From Bacillus ectoiniformans (GTDB lineage: Bacteria > Bacillota > Bacilli > Bacillales > Domibacillaceae): 64,000 nt of DNA. The translations under genes and the position numbers were made by a program. Under the pieces are notes generated by a model. It was not told where the DNA came from, did not search any database, and saw only the letters and a program-made list of their open reading frames with translations. The stretch is from NCBI RefSeq assembly GCF_016908875.1, contig NZ_JAFBES010000001.1, forward strand, positions 310,001-374,000, given 5' to 3'. Below, piece by piece: positions 27,079 through 34,722 of the stretch; within the stretch, counting starts at the first letter, position 1, and each line of letters begins with the position of its first letter.

Positions 27079-27485
27079 TTTTCCCTCCTTAGCTACAATA
27101 ACCCATTCACATCCCCCACAGATATCATGGACTATTTCTTTATAACTATAATATATTTCAACATAAAGTAATATAATCCTTCTTTTATATTTACTTTTTC
27201 TTTACAATCAACCTTTACAGTAGAGTAGACAAAACGAATGATTCTTATATTATCAATCTATTTACAATTGTTATTTCAATATAAAATTCTAGAGAGAGCT
27301 GACTATTTAAAAAATTTTCTGCCTCCTCCCAGTCAATGCCCCTGTTCCCATTGTAAAGATTTAGGTGAGAATCTTCCTGTTATTGTTTATATAAATGTCA
27401 CCTTACATCCACACACTCCACATACTGGGTTAATATCCAATCGATAAACTGACGATGTAGTTAATAATAATGAGGAGCTGAGAGA
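27079..27485. other. Divergent intergenic region hemAT-glpQ
   Basis: About 400 bases, AT-rich. It holds the hemAT and glpQ ribosome sites and presumably their promoters. A 69-codon frame at 27238-27447 with a CPCSHC motif has no ribosome site and is not accepted as a gene. No repeat or clear operator is seen. Confidence 0.5.
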
Positions 27486-28313
27486 ATGACGAAAAAAGCT
27501 TTAATCGGAGCAGGGATGGCGTTAGCTTTTATGGTTCAGCCTATTCAACAAAGCTATGCAACAGATTCAATCGGAGAGATTAGACAAGTCGATAATGTGG
27601 CTCACCGGGGCGCTGCGGGGTATGCACCTGAAAATACGATGGCCGCATTTGATAAGGCAATGGAAATGAAGGCAGACTATATCGAAATAGATGTGCAACG
27701 AAGCAAAGACGGCGAATTAGTGGTTATTCATGATCATACAGTTGATCGTACAACGGATGGAACAGGCTACATCAAAGATTTAACTTTTGACCAAATAAGA
27801 GAACTTGATGCCGGAAGTTTTAAAGGCGAAGAATTTAAAGGAGAAAAGGTTCCTACATTTGAAGAAGTGTTAGATACATATCACGGAAAGATCGGCATTT
27901 TAATCGAATTAAAATCACCAGAACTTTATCCAGGGATGGAAGAACAAGTAGCTGAAGAGTTAAAGGAAAGAAAGCTGGATCAGCCACAGAATGAAAAAAC
28001 AATTCTTCAATCTTTTAACTTTGAATCTATGAAAAAAATGGACGAGCTTCTGCCCAAAGTGCCTATCGGTGTATTAACCTCCTCTAAGCTGGATACGACT
28101 CCAGAAGCCTTAAAGGAGTTCGCACAGTATGCTGATTACTTTAATCCGAGTTATTCCCTTGTAACAGAAGACTTGGTTGACCAAGTGCATGCAGAAGGAA
28201 TGCAAATCTCTTCTTGGACGGTCCGCAGTCCAGAGACAGCTGAATTTCTATTAAAAATGAATGTAGATGCCATTATTTCAGACTATCCAGATTATGTAGA
28301 TCCTCGACACTAA
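27486..28313 (+). CDS. glpQ: Secreted glycerophosphodiester phosphodiesterase
   Basis: 275 residues. A signal peptide (KKALIGAGMALAFMVQ, probable cleavage after SYA near residue 26) precedes a GDPD TIM barrel. Catalytic motifs are AHRGAAGYAPENT (catalytic His), EIDVQRSKDGELVVIHDHTVDRT (metal Glu/Asp and second His) and the later ELKSP. It hydrolyses glycerophosphodiesters to glycerol-3-phosphate outside the cell. No glpT neighbour is present. GGAG before the ATG; a strong terminator follows. Confidence 0.93.
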   Translation: MTKKALIGAGMALAFMVQPIQQSYATDSIGEIRQVDNVAHRGAAGYAPENTMAAFDKAMEMKADYIEIDVQRSKDGELVVIHDHTVDRTTDGTGYIKDLTFDQIRELDAGSFKGEEFKGEKVPTFEEVLDTYHGKIGILIELKSPELYPGMEEQVAEELKERKLDQPQNEKTILQSFNFESMKKMDELLPKVPIGVLTSSKLDTTPEALKEFAQYADYFNPSYSLVTEDLVDQVHAEGMQISSWTVRSPETAEFLLKMNVDAIISDYPDYVDPRH

Positions 28314-28320
28314 AGTGTAT

Positions 28321-28344
28321 AGCCCTCCGAGTAATCGGAGGGCT
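28321..28344 (+). terminator. Terminator of glpQ
   Basis: AGCCCTCCGA (28321-28330), loop GTAA, TCGGAGGGCT (28335-28344), then TCTTTCTCT. Confidence 0.85.
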
Positions 28345-28456
28345 TCTTTCTCTATTCCCTCTTGTCTGCTAGGCTTTTACCCTGTCAATTCGCCTTTGCC
28401 TACATAATCTATAAGGTATTCACCCAAATTTTTTTATGAAAAGGAGACGAAAGCGA

Positions 28457-28825
28457 ATGAATCCATATCAATTTCCTTATGGATATTACCCCCAGCAGGA
28501 TGCTTCATTTATGCCATACGATCCATATTCTTATCAGCTTCAAGATCAATCTGTTCAAGACGACCGACAGCCTCCGAGTCAGGAGCTGCAGCGAAGAGTA
28601 ACTGCGCTTGAAAGACAAAATGAACGTCAAACTCAAGAAATTAACCGCCAAAATCAAGAGATCAACCGAATCAATCGAGAAATCAATCGCATTAACCAGG
28701 AAATTAATCGACTGAATCAAAATGATCAGCGGCACACACGCCGCCTGAATCGCTTAAACCAGCGTTTAAGAGCAGTAGAAAACAGATTAAACATACCTTT
28801 TGCTGCCTCTGAAGACGGTTTCTAA
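28457..28825 (+). CDS. Heptad-repeat coiled-coil protein, possibly spore-surface
   Basis: 122 residues. The N-terminus ([27 protein letters not shown]) is rich in Tyr, Pro and Gln, typical of spore coat proteins. Residues about 45-110 form a continuous coiled coil with heptads of the type [21 protein letters not shown], encoded by near-identical 21-base DNA repeats. No cysteines. The ATG at 28457 has AAGGAG 10 bases upstream; an ATG seven codons earlier overlaps that site. Spore-coat assignment is inferred from composition only. Confidence 0.75.
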   Translation: MNPYQFPYGYYPQQDASFMPYDPYSYQLQDQSVQDDRQPPSQELQRRVTALERQNERQTQEINRQNQEINRINREINRINQEINRLNQNDQRHTRRLNRLNQRLRAVENRLNIPFAASEDGF

Positions 28826-28875
28826 ACAAGAGATTACGAGTGCCCGGCCTAAAGAGGTCAGGCACTCTTCTCTAT

Positions 28876-29265
28876 TTATTCAATTATGCGAATCATATCC
28901 AGATCATAGCTCTCCACGCCTTCATTAAACGTAAGCTTTGTTTTAAAACGATAAGACAAATGGCTAGCGGACGCTTTCAGAGTTTCTGGCAACCGGAAGG
29001 TAAATGACACTTTATTCAACTCCTCAGAATGAATGCGCGTCGAAGTAAAAATCGTTACTGTATCAACTGATGTTTCCGTTTTTTCTTCATGATCGGTCAC
29101 GACTAAATCACAATTAATCCCTTTTAGCTGCTGTTCTACCGTTCCTCCTCTGATCAGAAAGTAGCCTTCTACTTTTTCACCCGGTTTATAAGTTTCCTTT
29201 TCTAGTATTAAATCAATCTTTGCTGAGCCTATTCCCAATAAAGACATATATCTTCTAAGTATCAT
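28876..29265 (-). CDS. Short Spo0M-like arrestin-fold protein under a Mn riboswitch
   Basis: 129 residues matching the N-terminal arrestin-like half of Spo0M (GIGSAKIDLILEKETYKPGEKVEGYFLIRGGTVEQ...). Full Spo0M proteins are about 250 residues, so this is a half-length form that ends cleanly (DLDMIRIIE). Spo0M affects sporulation control and cell surface physiology in B. subtilis. GGAGG lies 6 bases before the ATG at 29265. The upstream leader contains a yybP-ykoY riboswitch and tandem terminator hairpins, suggesting expression is raised by Mn2+. It is followed by no other gene on this strand. Confidence 0.85.
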   Translation of the reverse strand: MILRRYMSLLGIGSAKIDLILEKETYKPGEKVEGYFLIRGGTVEQQLKGINCDLVVTDHEEKTETSVDTVTIFTSTRIHSEELNKVSFTFRLPETLKASASHLSYRFKTKLTFNEGVESYDLDMIRIIE

Positions 29266-29310
29266 AACCATCCTCCAATTTATTTATATCTCCATTTGTG
29301 TGCTTAAACA

Positions 29311-29384
29311 GAAAAAACCTTTACCCATTTCAGGTAAAGGTTTTTTTAATAAATAAAGACCTTACCCAACATGGTAAAGGTCTT
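29311..29384 (-). terminator. Tandem terminator hairpins between the riboswitch and the Spo0M-like gene
   Basis: On the minus strand, hairpin 1 (29354-29384) pairs AAGACCTTTACC with GGTAAGGTCTT (one bulge) and is followed by TTATTTATT. Hairpin 2 (29311-29346) pairs AAAAAACCTTTACC with GGTAAAGGTTTTTT. The 3' arm of hairpin 2 is also perfectly complementary to the 5' arm of hairpin 1, so alternative foldings exist. Confidence 0.82.
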
Positions 29385-29478
29385 GCTAACAACGTCAGGT
29401 TGCCAACAAAGCCGGGGGGCATACCAACCACCGTAATGACGACTTTGCTGTAAAAGCTACTCCCCTTTAGGAGACACA
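29373..29478 (-). promoter_or_regulatory. yybP-ykoY family Mn2+ riboswitch
   Basis: On the minus strand the family hallmarks occur in order: AAAGGGGAGTAGC (about 29456-29468), GCAAAGTCGTCA with its partner CCGGCTTTGTTG, GCAACCTGAC (29394-29403) and AGCAAGACCTTTACC (29373-29387). The 5' AAAGG can pair with CCTTT to form P1, as in the Lactococcus lactis structure. Mn2+ binding should stabilise P1 and prevent the overlapping hairpin, giving an ON switch. The downstream gene is Spo0M-like, not a recognised Mn exporter. Confidence 0.93.
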
Positions 29479-29705
29479 TTCATTTAATTAAAATTAATAA
29501 TAATGGACTATAAGCCCCTCTGTCAATCCTTTTCTCTGCTCAAATGTTCCACTATTCCTAACTAACATCTAAAAACGGAGGTATGTGACCATTTGTCATA
29601 CTTTCGTCAAATTTATTCTGTTACAAAACCTCATAATTGTTGTATTATTTTAAAAAGAGTTTATTTTCTGATTTTTTAATCAATTAAATATAAGGAGTGT
29701 TTCAC

Positions 29706-29840
29706 ATGCGCCGCAAAAGCAAAAAAACATTTGAAGAACTCATGAAGGAAAATAAGCAAGAGTTGTTAAATGATCAGCAGGCATTGGAGAAAATAGAAAC
29801 TCGCATTGAAAAAAGACATGAAATAAAAAAGCTGGCTTAA
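29706..29840 (+). CDS. fbpB: FbpB-like small basic protein
   Basis: 44 residues, beginning MRRKSKKTFEELMKENKQ and continuing with QALEKIETRIEKRHE. This matches the Fur-regulated basic protein family (FbpA/FbpB) of Bacillus, in which FbpB is a small helper of the iron-sparing RNA FsrA. AAGGAG lies 8 bases before the ATG and a terminator follows the stop directly. I do not see a convincing Fur box in the upstream region, so iron control here is uncertain. Confidence 0.82.
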   Translation: MRRKSKKTFEELMKENKQELLNDQQALEKIETRIEKRHEIKKLA

Positions 29841-29845
29841 TAGAT

Positions 29846-29880
29846 AAAAGGTTATCTCTTTTTAGCGATAACCTTTTTTC
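29846..29880. terminator. Terminator of fbpB-like gene
   Basis: AAAAGGTTATC (29846-29856) pairs with GATAACCTTTT (29867-29877), followed by T residues; it also serves the convergent deacetylase gene. Confidence 0.85.
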
Positions 29881-29887
29881 AATTCAA

Positions 29888-30883
29888 TTACTCATCCAGA
29901 AACATCATTTCAGATATCGTAACAAACTGATAGCCTTGCTCTGATAACCGGTCAATAATAACTGGCAGTGCTTCCACTGTTCCATCTAAAGGCATACAGT
30001 TATGGGAATGCTGTAAAATAATTGAACCAGGCATTGCCTGATCCATCACCTTATGAATGATCCTCTTTTTAGAAAGCCCTTTCCAATCTTGTGTATCCAC
30101 CGACCACAACACTACCTTTAACCCTAAATCATTGATCACCTCTATGTCATTCGCTGTAACATCTCCAAATGGAGGCCTCATGACCGTTGGAAAACAGCCG
30201 GACACTTGCGCGATGACTTGCTCCGTTTGGTCGATCTCCTCTATTAATTCAGACGTTGTCAATTCACTAAATTCCGGATGAGTAAAGCTGTGGTTACCAA
30301 CTTCATGTCCTTCATCGATGATCCGGCACAGCATTTCCGGAAACCACTTAACCTGTTGTCCGACTACGAAGAAGGTCGCTTTCACTTGTTTTTCTTTTAA
30401 AATGTCTAAAATTTTAGGCGTATATTCTTCATCCGGTCCATCATCGAATGAGAGGGCAATCTGTTTATATGCACCAGTCCCATTGTAATAGAGATCTTGA
30501 TTGGAATCATCGCATAAGTTAGTACACACATGAATGATTGAAAGCTGATCTTCCGTCCATATTTTCATACCGAGTTTCTTCCCTATTTCTCTTAGCGAGA
30601 CACATAACCGGCCATTTTTGACGACTAACGGTGTTCGCAAGGAGCCTTGAACCAAACCATCAGGATGTCTCAGAAAAAAATGTCCATCCTCACCTGAACG
30701 ATAGACGCCCAAAAAGAGGGCGTCAGTATAAATATAGGCCATCCGCTGCACCAGGTTCACATCTACTGCAGCTCCTGTATTTTTAAAAAAAAGCACAGAA
30801 ACCATCACATTTCCATCTTGTATCCAATATTCTGTTTCTATCGGGTTCCCATTTACATGAATGATTCCATAATGTCTGCTCAT
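29888..30883 (-). CDS. Polysaccharide deacetylase (NodB domain) with N-terminal copper-amine-oxidase-like region
   Basis: 331 residues. The C-terminal NodB domain (about 135-331) has all motifs: SFDDGPDEE (catalytic Asp, metal Asp), HSFTHPE (metal histidines), RPPFGD, and the late LQHSHN histidine. The N-terminal 130 residues contain a segment (VKNGRLCVSLREIGKKLGMKI) like the stalk domain of some cell-wall proteins. There is no signal peptide, unusual for a deacetylase of extracellular glycan, and compatible with action in the mother cell on a spore polymer. It is the last gene of the minus-strand glycan operon, 14 bases after the MurF-like gene. Confidence 0.9.
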   Translation of the reverse strand: MSRHYGIIHVNGNPIETEYWIQDGNVMVSVLFFKNTGAAVDVNLVQRMAYIYTDALFLGVYRSGEDGHFFLRHPDGLVQGSLRTPLVVKNGRLCVSLREIGKKLGMKIWTEDQLSIIHVCTNLCDDSNQDLYYNGTGAYKQIALSFDDGPDEEYTPKILDILKEKQVKATFFVVGQQVKWFPEMLCRIIDEGHEVGNHSFTHPEFSELTTSELIEEIDQTEQVIAQVSGCFPTVMRPPFGDVTANDIEVINDLGLKVVLWSVDTQDWKGLSKKRIIHKVMDQAMPGSIILQHSHNCMPLDGTVEALPVIIDRLSEQGYQFVTISEMMFLDE

Positions 30884-30897
30884 ATTCTTCTCCGTTC

Positions 30898-32184
30898 CTA
30901 TTTCTCTTTGTTATAAAAGAAGGGAAATGGAAACCACTGCTGAATCGACCCAAAGAATGTTTTAGGCGCTTTAGAATCTGTTGATATGGCAGGAGCATCT
31001 TTAGCCAGTTCTTTCTTAGGCTGTGTATATTTTTCTGGATCTAACTTGATCGTTGGAAGGTTTTGAAGCAGGTATCGAACCGTTTCAGTCATTTCAATTT
31101 CTTTTTTATTTTCAATGCTCATATACCCCATAAGAAGAATGGAAAGCTGCGGCTGTGCCTTTTCAATTATTTTCCCTTGTAATTCCTCAATAGATTCGAA
31201 ATGCATCCATTGCTCTTTTGAAAATCCGCTTGCAAGAGCTCCTTCTCCAATCCATTTACCTTCTTGGCCATACGTATATAAATAATTTACGTTCTTTTTG
31301 GCTGCGTGCTCTCCTAATTGCAGATGCTCATCTTTGGAATAGATACCTAGGCTGAGCATGTCTCCTAAGACAGCAATATTCACACCTTTGCCGACTTCCG
31401 TTAAAACGTCGAGTCCTGCTTTGACTGCACAAGGCTTCGCGTCAAACGTGTAATACATAAACGTCATTCCATTCGTTAAACGGTGTACATTTAACCTGAA
31501 GTAAGAGGAGTAATTGTCGCAAAATGTATCGAGCCCTGCTTGCATTTCGAGTGGACTGCACCCTAATCGATGAGTAACTGCAATGGCGAATAGGGCGTTA
31601 TAAATGTGGTGAACTCCATAGATAGGAACAGTAAACAGAATGTATTCTCCATTCAAAAAGACCTTAAACGACATCCCATCTTCCGTATAAAGAATGTCTT
31701 TCGCATAATAATCTGCGGAACCTTTCATTCCAATCGTAATGACTTCCCCTTGAAAGCCGCTGATTGATAATAGCTTTGAATTCTCATCATCAGCATTGAT
31801 GAAAAGCCAGCCATCCTGCTTCATCCCGTGTATTAACTCAGATTTCGCTGCAGCTACCCCTGCTAATCCTCCCCGCTTTTCGAAATTGCCAATGTGAGCT
31901 TTTCCGACATTTGTAATCATTCCAATGTTTGGCTGTATCAGTTGGCAATGCTTCGCGATTTGACCCGCTTGAAGCATGCCGTATTCTAAAACAATAGCTT
32001 CATCTGACTCTTCGATTTGTTTGACATACTGGGAAGTAAACCAGACATCGTTGCCATTTTCTCGTGATTTAAACGTTTTAAATCGCTGGTGCAAGATCGA
32101 CGCAGTCATTTCCTTTGTTGTTGTCTTCCCCGAACTTCCCGTCACTGCAATAACCGGACGATGAAACTCCGCCGCATCAGACAT
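30898..32184 (-). CDS. MurF-like Mur ligase (ATP-dependent amide ligase)
   Basis: 428 residues. The ATP loop TGSSGKTT is at 15-22, followed by NVGKAHIGNF and the linker/C-terminal ligase domain (AVLGDMLSLG). It resembles MurF, which adds D-Ala-D-Ala to UDP-MurNAc-tripeptide, but lacks the N-terminal UDP-substrate domain and has a 60-residue unrelated tail. It is embedded between a deacetylase and three CgeB-like glycosyltransferases rather than in a dcw cluster, so it probably ligates an amino acid or peptide to a spore-surface glycan precursor. That role is inference. GGAAGG precedes the ATG. Confidence 0.85.
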   Translation of the reverse strand: MSDAAEFHRPVIAVTGSSGKTTTKEMTASILHQRFKTFKSRENGNDVWFTSQYVKQIEESDEAIVLEYGMLQAGQIAKHCQLIQPNIGMITNVGKAHIGNFEKRGGLAGVAAAKSELIHGMKQDGWLFINADDENSKLLSISGFQGEVITIGMKGSADYYAKDILYTEDGMSFKVFLNGEYILFTVPIYGVHHIYNALFAIAVTHRLGCSPLEMQAGLDTFCDNYSSYFRLNVHRLTNGMTFMYYTFDAKPCAVKAGLDVLTEVGKGVNIAVLGDMLSLGIYSKDEHLQLGEHAAKKNVNYLYTYGQEGKWIGEGALASGFSKEQWMHFESIEELQGKIIEKAQPQLSILLMGYMSIENKKEIEMTETVRYLLQNLPTIKLDPEKYTQPKKELAKDAPAISTDSKAPKTFFGSIQQWFPFPFFYNKEK

Positions 32185-32226
32185 ATTCTGTCCTTCCTTT
32201 CATCGGTTTATATTTAGGATTTCCTC

Positions 32227-33429
32227 TTATCCTTCGTTTCTCAAATCTTTCACTTTGATTCTTTGTTCCTCATAAATCATCTCAGAAGTCATTTGATTTA
32301 ATGATTGAATGGATGCCACTGTGACACCAAAGGATTTAGCAATACTATATAAGGTGTCTCCTTTTTTAATTGTATAGAAAAGATAGTCGTCTTCCTTTTC
32401 TTGTTCGAAATAAATAAGTGTCCCGTTTTTACGGCGGCGGTCTGATTCTATTGAGAGTATGTCAGAATCAATTAATATATCGACCATTTGCTTCGCACGA
32501 GCCCGATACGTATGGTGCTGAACAGATTTTCTGCCTTTTTTTTGAATGGCATGACGCTTATGAGGGTGTGCTAAAAAGTCTTCTACCAGCTGCACCGTTT
32601 CTTCTGGAGAAGCAGACACCGCGACGTCTTTTCCTGGTTTAAACATGCTTCTTACACCTGGCGTATCGAGCGTTAACAGAAATCCGCCTGATCCGAGAAT
32701 TTCAAACGTTCTTTGCGTCAATAGATCGGGATAGTTTTGCAAGCCGATCATGATATTGGCTGAACTGTAGACTTTGTTCGCCTCTGGATACGGCATATGC
32801 CCATGAATCCAATGGGAAGGGATTTCTTTGCCAAAATAATCACCCATCTTATCCCAGTTCTTCCCCCAAAAATCTACGCGAATATTTCGTTCGAGCAGCG
32901 GGCGGATTAATGTCTGAATCGCTTGGTGGCGGTAATGATCCGGGTACTTATCTAAAATATCAGGGTAGGCATTAGCGACTACTGCAATATTGGCGCAGTA
33001 TCTAGCGATAGGCTGTACGGGGCAATGAAGGGAAGGTTCAAACCCGAAATCCAGCCGAGCGGCAGGAATTCCTAACTCCTTATACCTTCTGACCGTTTTA
33101 GGGCAAAGAGTAAAGACGAAATCAGGCTTCATTCGTTCAATTAAAGGGATGGACCATACGTCCGTATAGGCAGGGTCTTCAACAGCCCAGTAAACAAGGG
33201 GTACGTTTGACTTCTTTACTTGCTCGTGAATAAGCAGCTGTTTTTCTGTTGTTTGCTCTAGCCCCCAGCCAATGGACACAGCAACATCGGGCTGAAATTC
33301 AGCGAACATTTTTTCAAGGTTTACCTTATTGATTGGACCTGAAATCATCACTTCATGCCCGTCCTCCTGAAACCCAACAGGAAGGTTATTACACCAAATT
33401 TGACTGCTCTCTAAGAAAATAATACGCAT
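32227..33429 (-). CDS. CgeB-like glycosyltransferase with C-terminal LysM (copy 1)
   Basis: 400 residues. The N-terminal GT-B-type CgeB-like region (about 1-320) has the shared blocks YWAVEDPAYT, PAARLDFGFEPS, VVANAYPD, VDFWGKNWD and the C-terminal nucleotide-sugar region QRTFEILGSGGFLLTLDTPGV. A LysM domain follows at about 350-395 (YTIKKGDTLYSIAKSFGV). This architecture matches B. subtilis YkvP. CgeB is a spore-crust glycosylation protein; LysM would anchor the enzyme to peptidoglycan-like glycan. Third of three tandem paralogues in one operon. Confidence 0.88.
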   Translation of the reverse strand: MRIIFLESSQIWCNNLPVGFQEDGHEVMISGPINKVNLEKMFAEFQPDVAVSIGWGLEQTTEKQLLIHEQVKKSNVPLVYWAVEDPAYTDVWSIPLIERMKPDFVFTLCPKTVRRYKELGIPAARLDFGFEPSLHCPVQPIARYCANIAVVANAYPDILDKYPDHYRHQAIQTLIRPLLERNIRVDFWGKNWDKMGDYFGKEIPSHWIHGHMPYPEANKVYSSANIMIGLQNYPDLLTQRTFEILGSGGFLLTLDTPGVRSMFKPGKDVAVSASPEETVQLVEDFLAHPHKRHAIQKKGRKSVQHHTYRARAKQMVDILIDSDILSIESDRRRKNGTLIYFEQEKEDDYLFYTIKKGDTLYSIAKSFGVTVASIQSLNQMTSEMIYEEQRIKVKDLRNEG

Positions 33430-33498
33430 GCAATCTCCTCCTTTCTACTAGTTTACTTACAGTCGGAATCATGCGTGTAGGATAAGCGGCAATAAATA

Positions 33499-34686
33499 TT
33501 ACTTCTCTTTTAACTTAAGGGTTTGGTTGACTTTAATCAGATCTGTCTTTAGCCCATTCAGCCGTTTGATCTGCTCCACACTGATCCCTGACTTGATTGA
33601 AATAGCCCATAATGTATCATTCGGCTGAACTTGATAGATTTCATATTCTTTACTAAGCATGGCAGAATAATCTGTGAGGCTGCCTTTCCCTGGTCTAGCT
33701 TTTTCATTAGAGAGCAGGCCGGCTTGAATTAGAGTCTTAATGATATAGCGCGCTCTTTGTTCATAGGAATGCCTCTTTACCTTCTCCACCCCGGACTTGA
33801 CTATTTCTTTGCGTTCTTCCGGATGATTTAAATAATAATTCACTAATTTCACTGTCTCCTCAGCAGATGAAGAGACAAGCAAATCTTCTCCCGGCTGAAA
33901 CATCCGTCTGACTTCTGGCGTATCATTTGTTAACAGCAGCCCGCCTGAACCTAATATTTCATACGTCCGCTGCGTGACTTGAGTCAAATGGTTTTGAATC
34001 CCCAGTATAATATCCGCCGAACTATACACTTTATTGGCTTCTGTATATGGCAGATATCCGTGAATCCATTCTTTCGGTATGGGCTTTCCGATGATGTGAT
34101 CCATTTGGTCCCAATAACGCCCCCAAAAATCAATCCGCTTATTTTCTTTTAAAAATGGACTGAGCAGCCTATTCATTGCCTGAAAGCGAAAGTGATCTGG
34201 TCTTTCTTTATGAAGCATGGGATAGCCATTTGCCACAACCGCTAAATTAACAGCATATCTCTGTTCTGTCTGTGCTGGATGATGAACACTGGAATGATAG
34301 CCGAAATCTAAGTGGGCTGCCCTAATCCCCTGTTCCTTATAGAAGGCTACCTTCTCTAAACAAATCGTAAAAACAAAATCCGGCTGAGTGGTTTTAATCA
34401 GAGGCAAAGAAAAGGTATGAATATAGCCGGGATCTTCTGTCGCCCAGTACACATGAGGAATGCCAGAAGGCTTTACATACTTGCGGATCCATTGCTGCTT
34501 CTCCTCTGTGTGCTCTGGTGTGTGACCTAAAGTAACGATTAAATCTGGCTGAAAACGGGATACCATGTCCTGTATCCCGTTTTCCGTCAGTGCTCCTGAT
34601 ACAAGCACATCGTGTCCAGCATCACAAAAACCATTCGGAAGCCCATGAATCCACATTGGATGACTTTCCAAAAATAATATCCGCAC
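33499..34686 (-). CDS. CgeB-like glycosyltransferase with C-terminal LysM (copy 2)
   Basis: 395 residues, GTG start with AAGGAG 9 bases upstream. It is paralogous throughout to its neighbours ([47 protein letters not shown]), with a LysM domain at the end (YQVQPNDTLWAISIKSGI). No signal peptide or membrane helix. Tandem duplication with divergence suggests separate acceptor or linkage specificities within one glycan. The donor sugar is unknown. Confidence 0.88.
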   Translation of the reverse strand: MRILFLESHPMWIHGLPNGFCDAGHDVLVSGALTENGIQDMVSRFQPDLIVTLGHTPEHTEEKQQWIRKYVKPSGIPHVYWATEDPGYIHTFSLPLIKTTQPDFVFTICLEKVAFYKEQGIRAAHLDFGYHSSVHHPAQTEQRYAVNLAVVANGYPMLHKERPDHFRFQAMNRLLSPFLKENKRIDFWGRYWDQMDHIIGKPIPKEWIHGYLPYTEANKVYSSADIILGIQNHLTQVTQRTYEILGSGGLLLTNDTPEVRRMFQPGEDLLVSSSAEETVKLVNYYLNHPEERKEIVKSGVEKVKRHSYEQRARYIIKTLIQAGLLSNEKARPGKGSLTDYSAMLSKEYEIYQVQPNDTLWAISIKSGISVEQIKRLNGLKTDLIKVNQTLKLKEK

Positions 34687-34722
34687 GAAAACTTGCTCCT
34701 TTGCATCATTTTCTCCTTACCT

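Noticed and set aside
27238-27447. 69-codon frame with CPCSHC motif upstream of glpQ
   Set aside because: No ribosome site, skewed composition, and position within a promoter region; the Cys motif alone is not enough.
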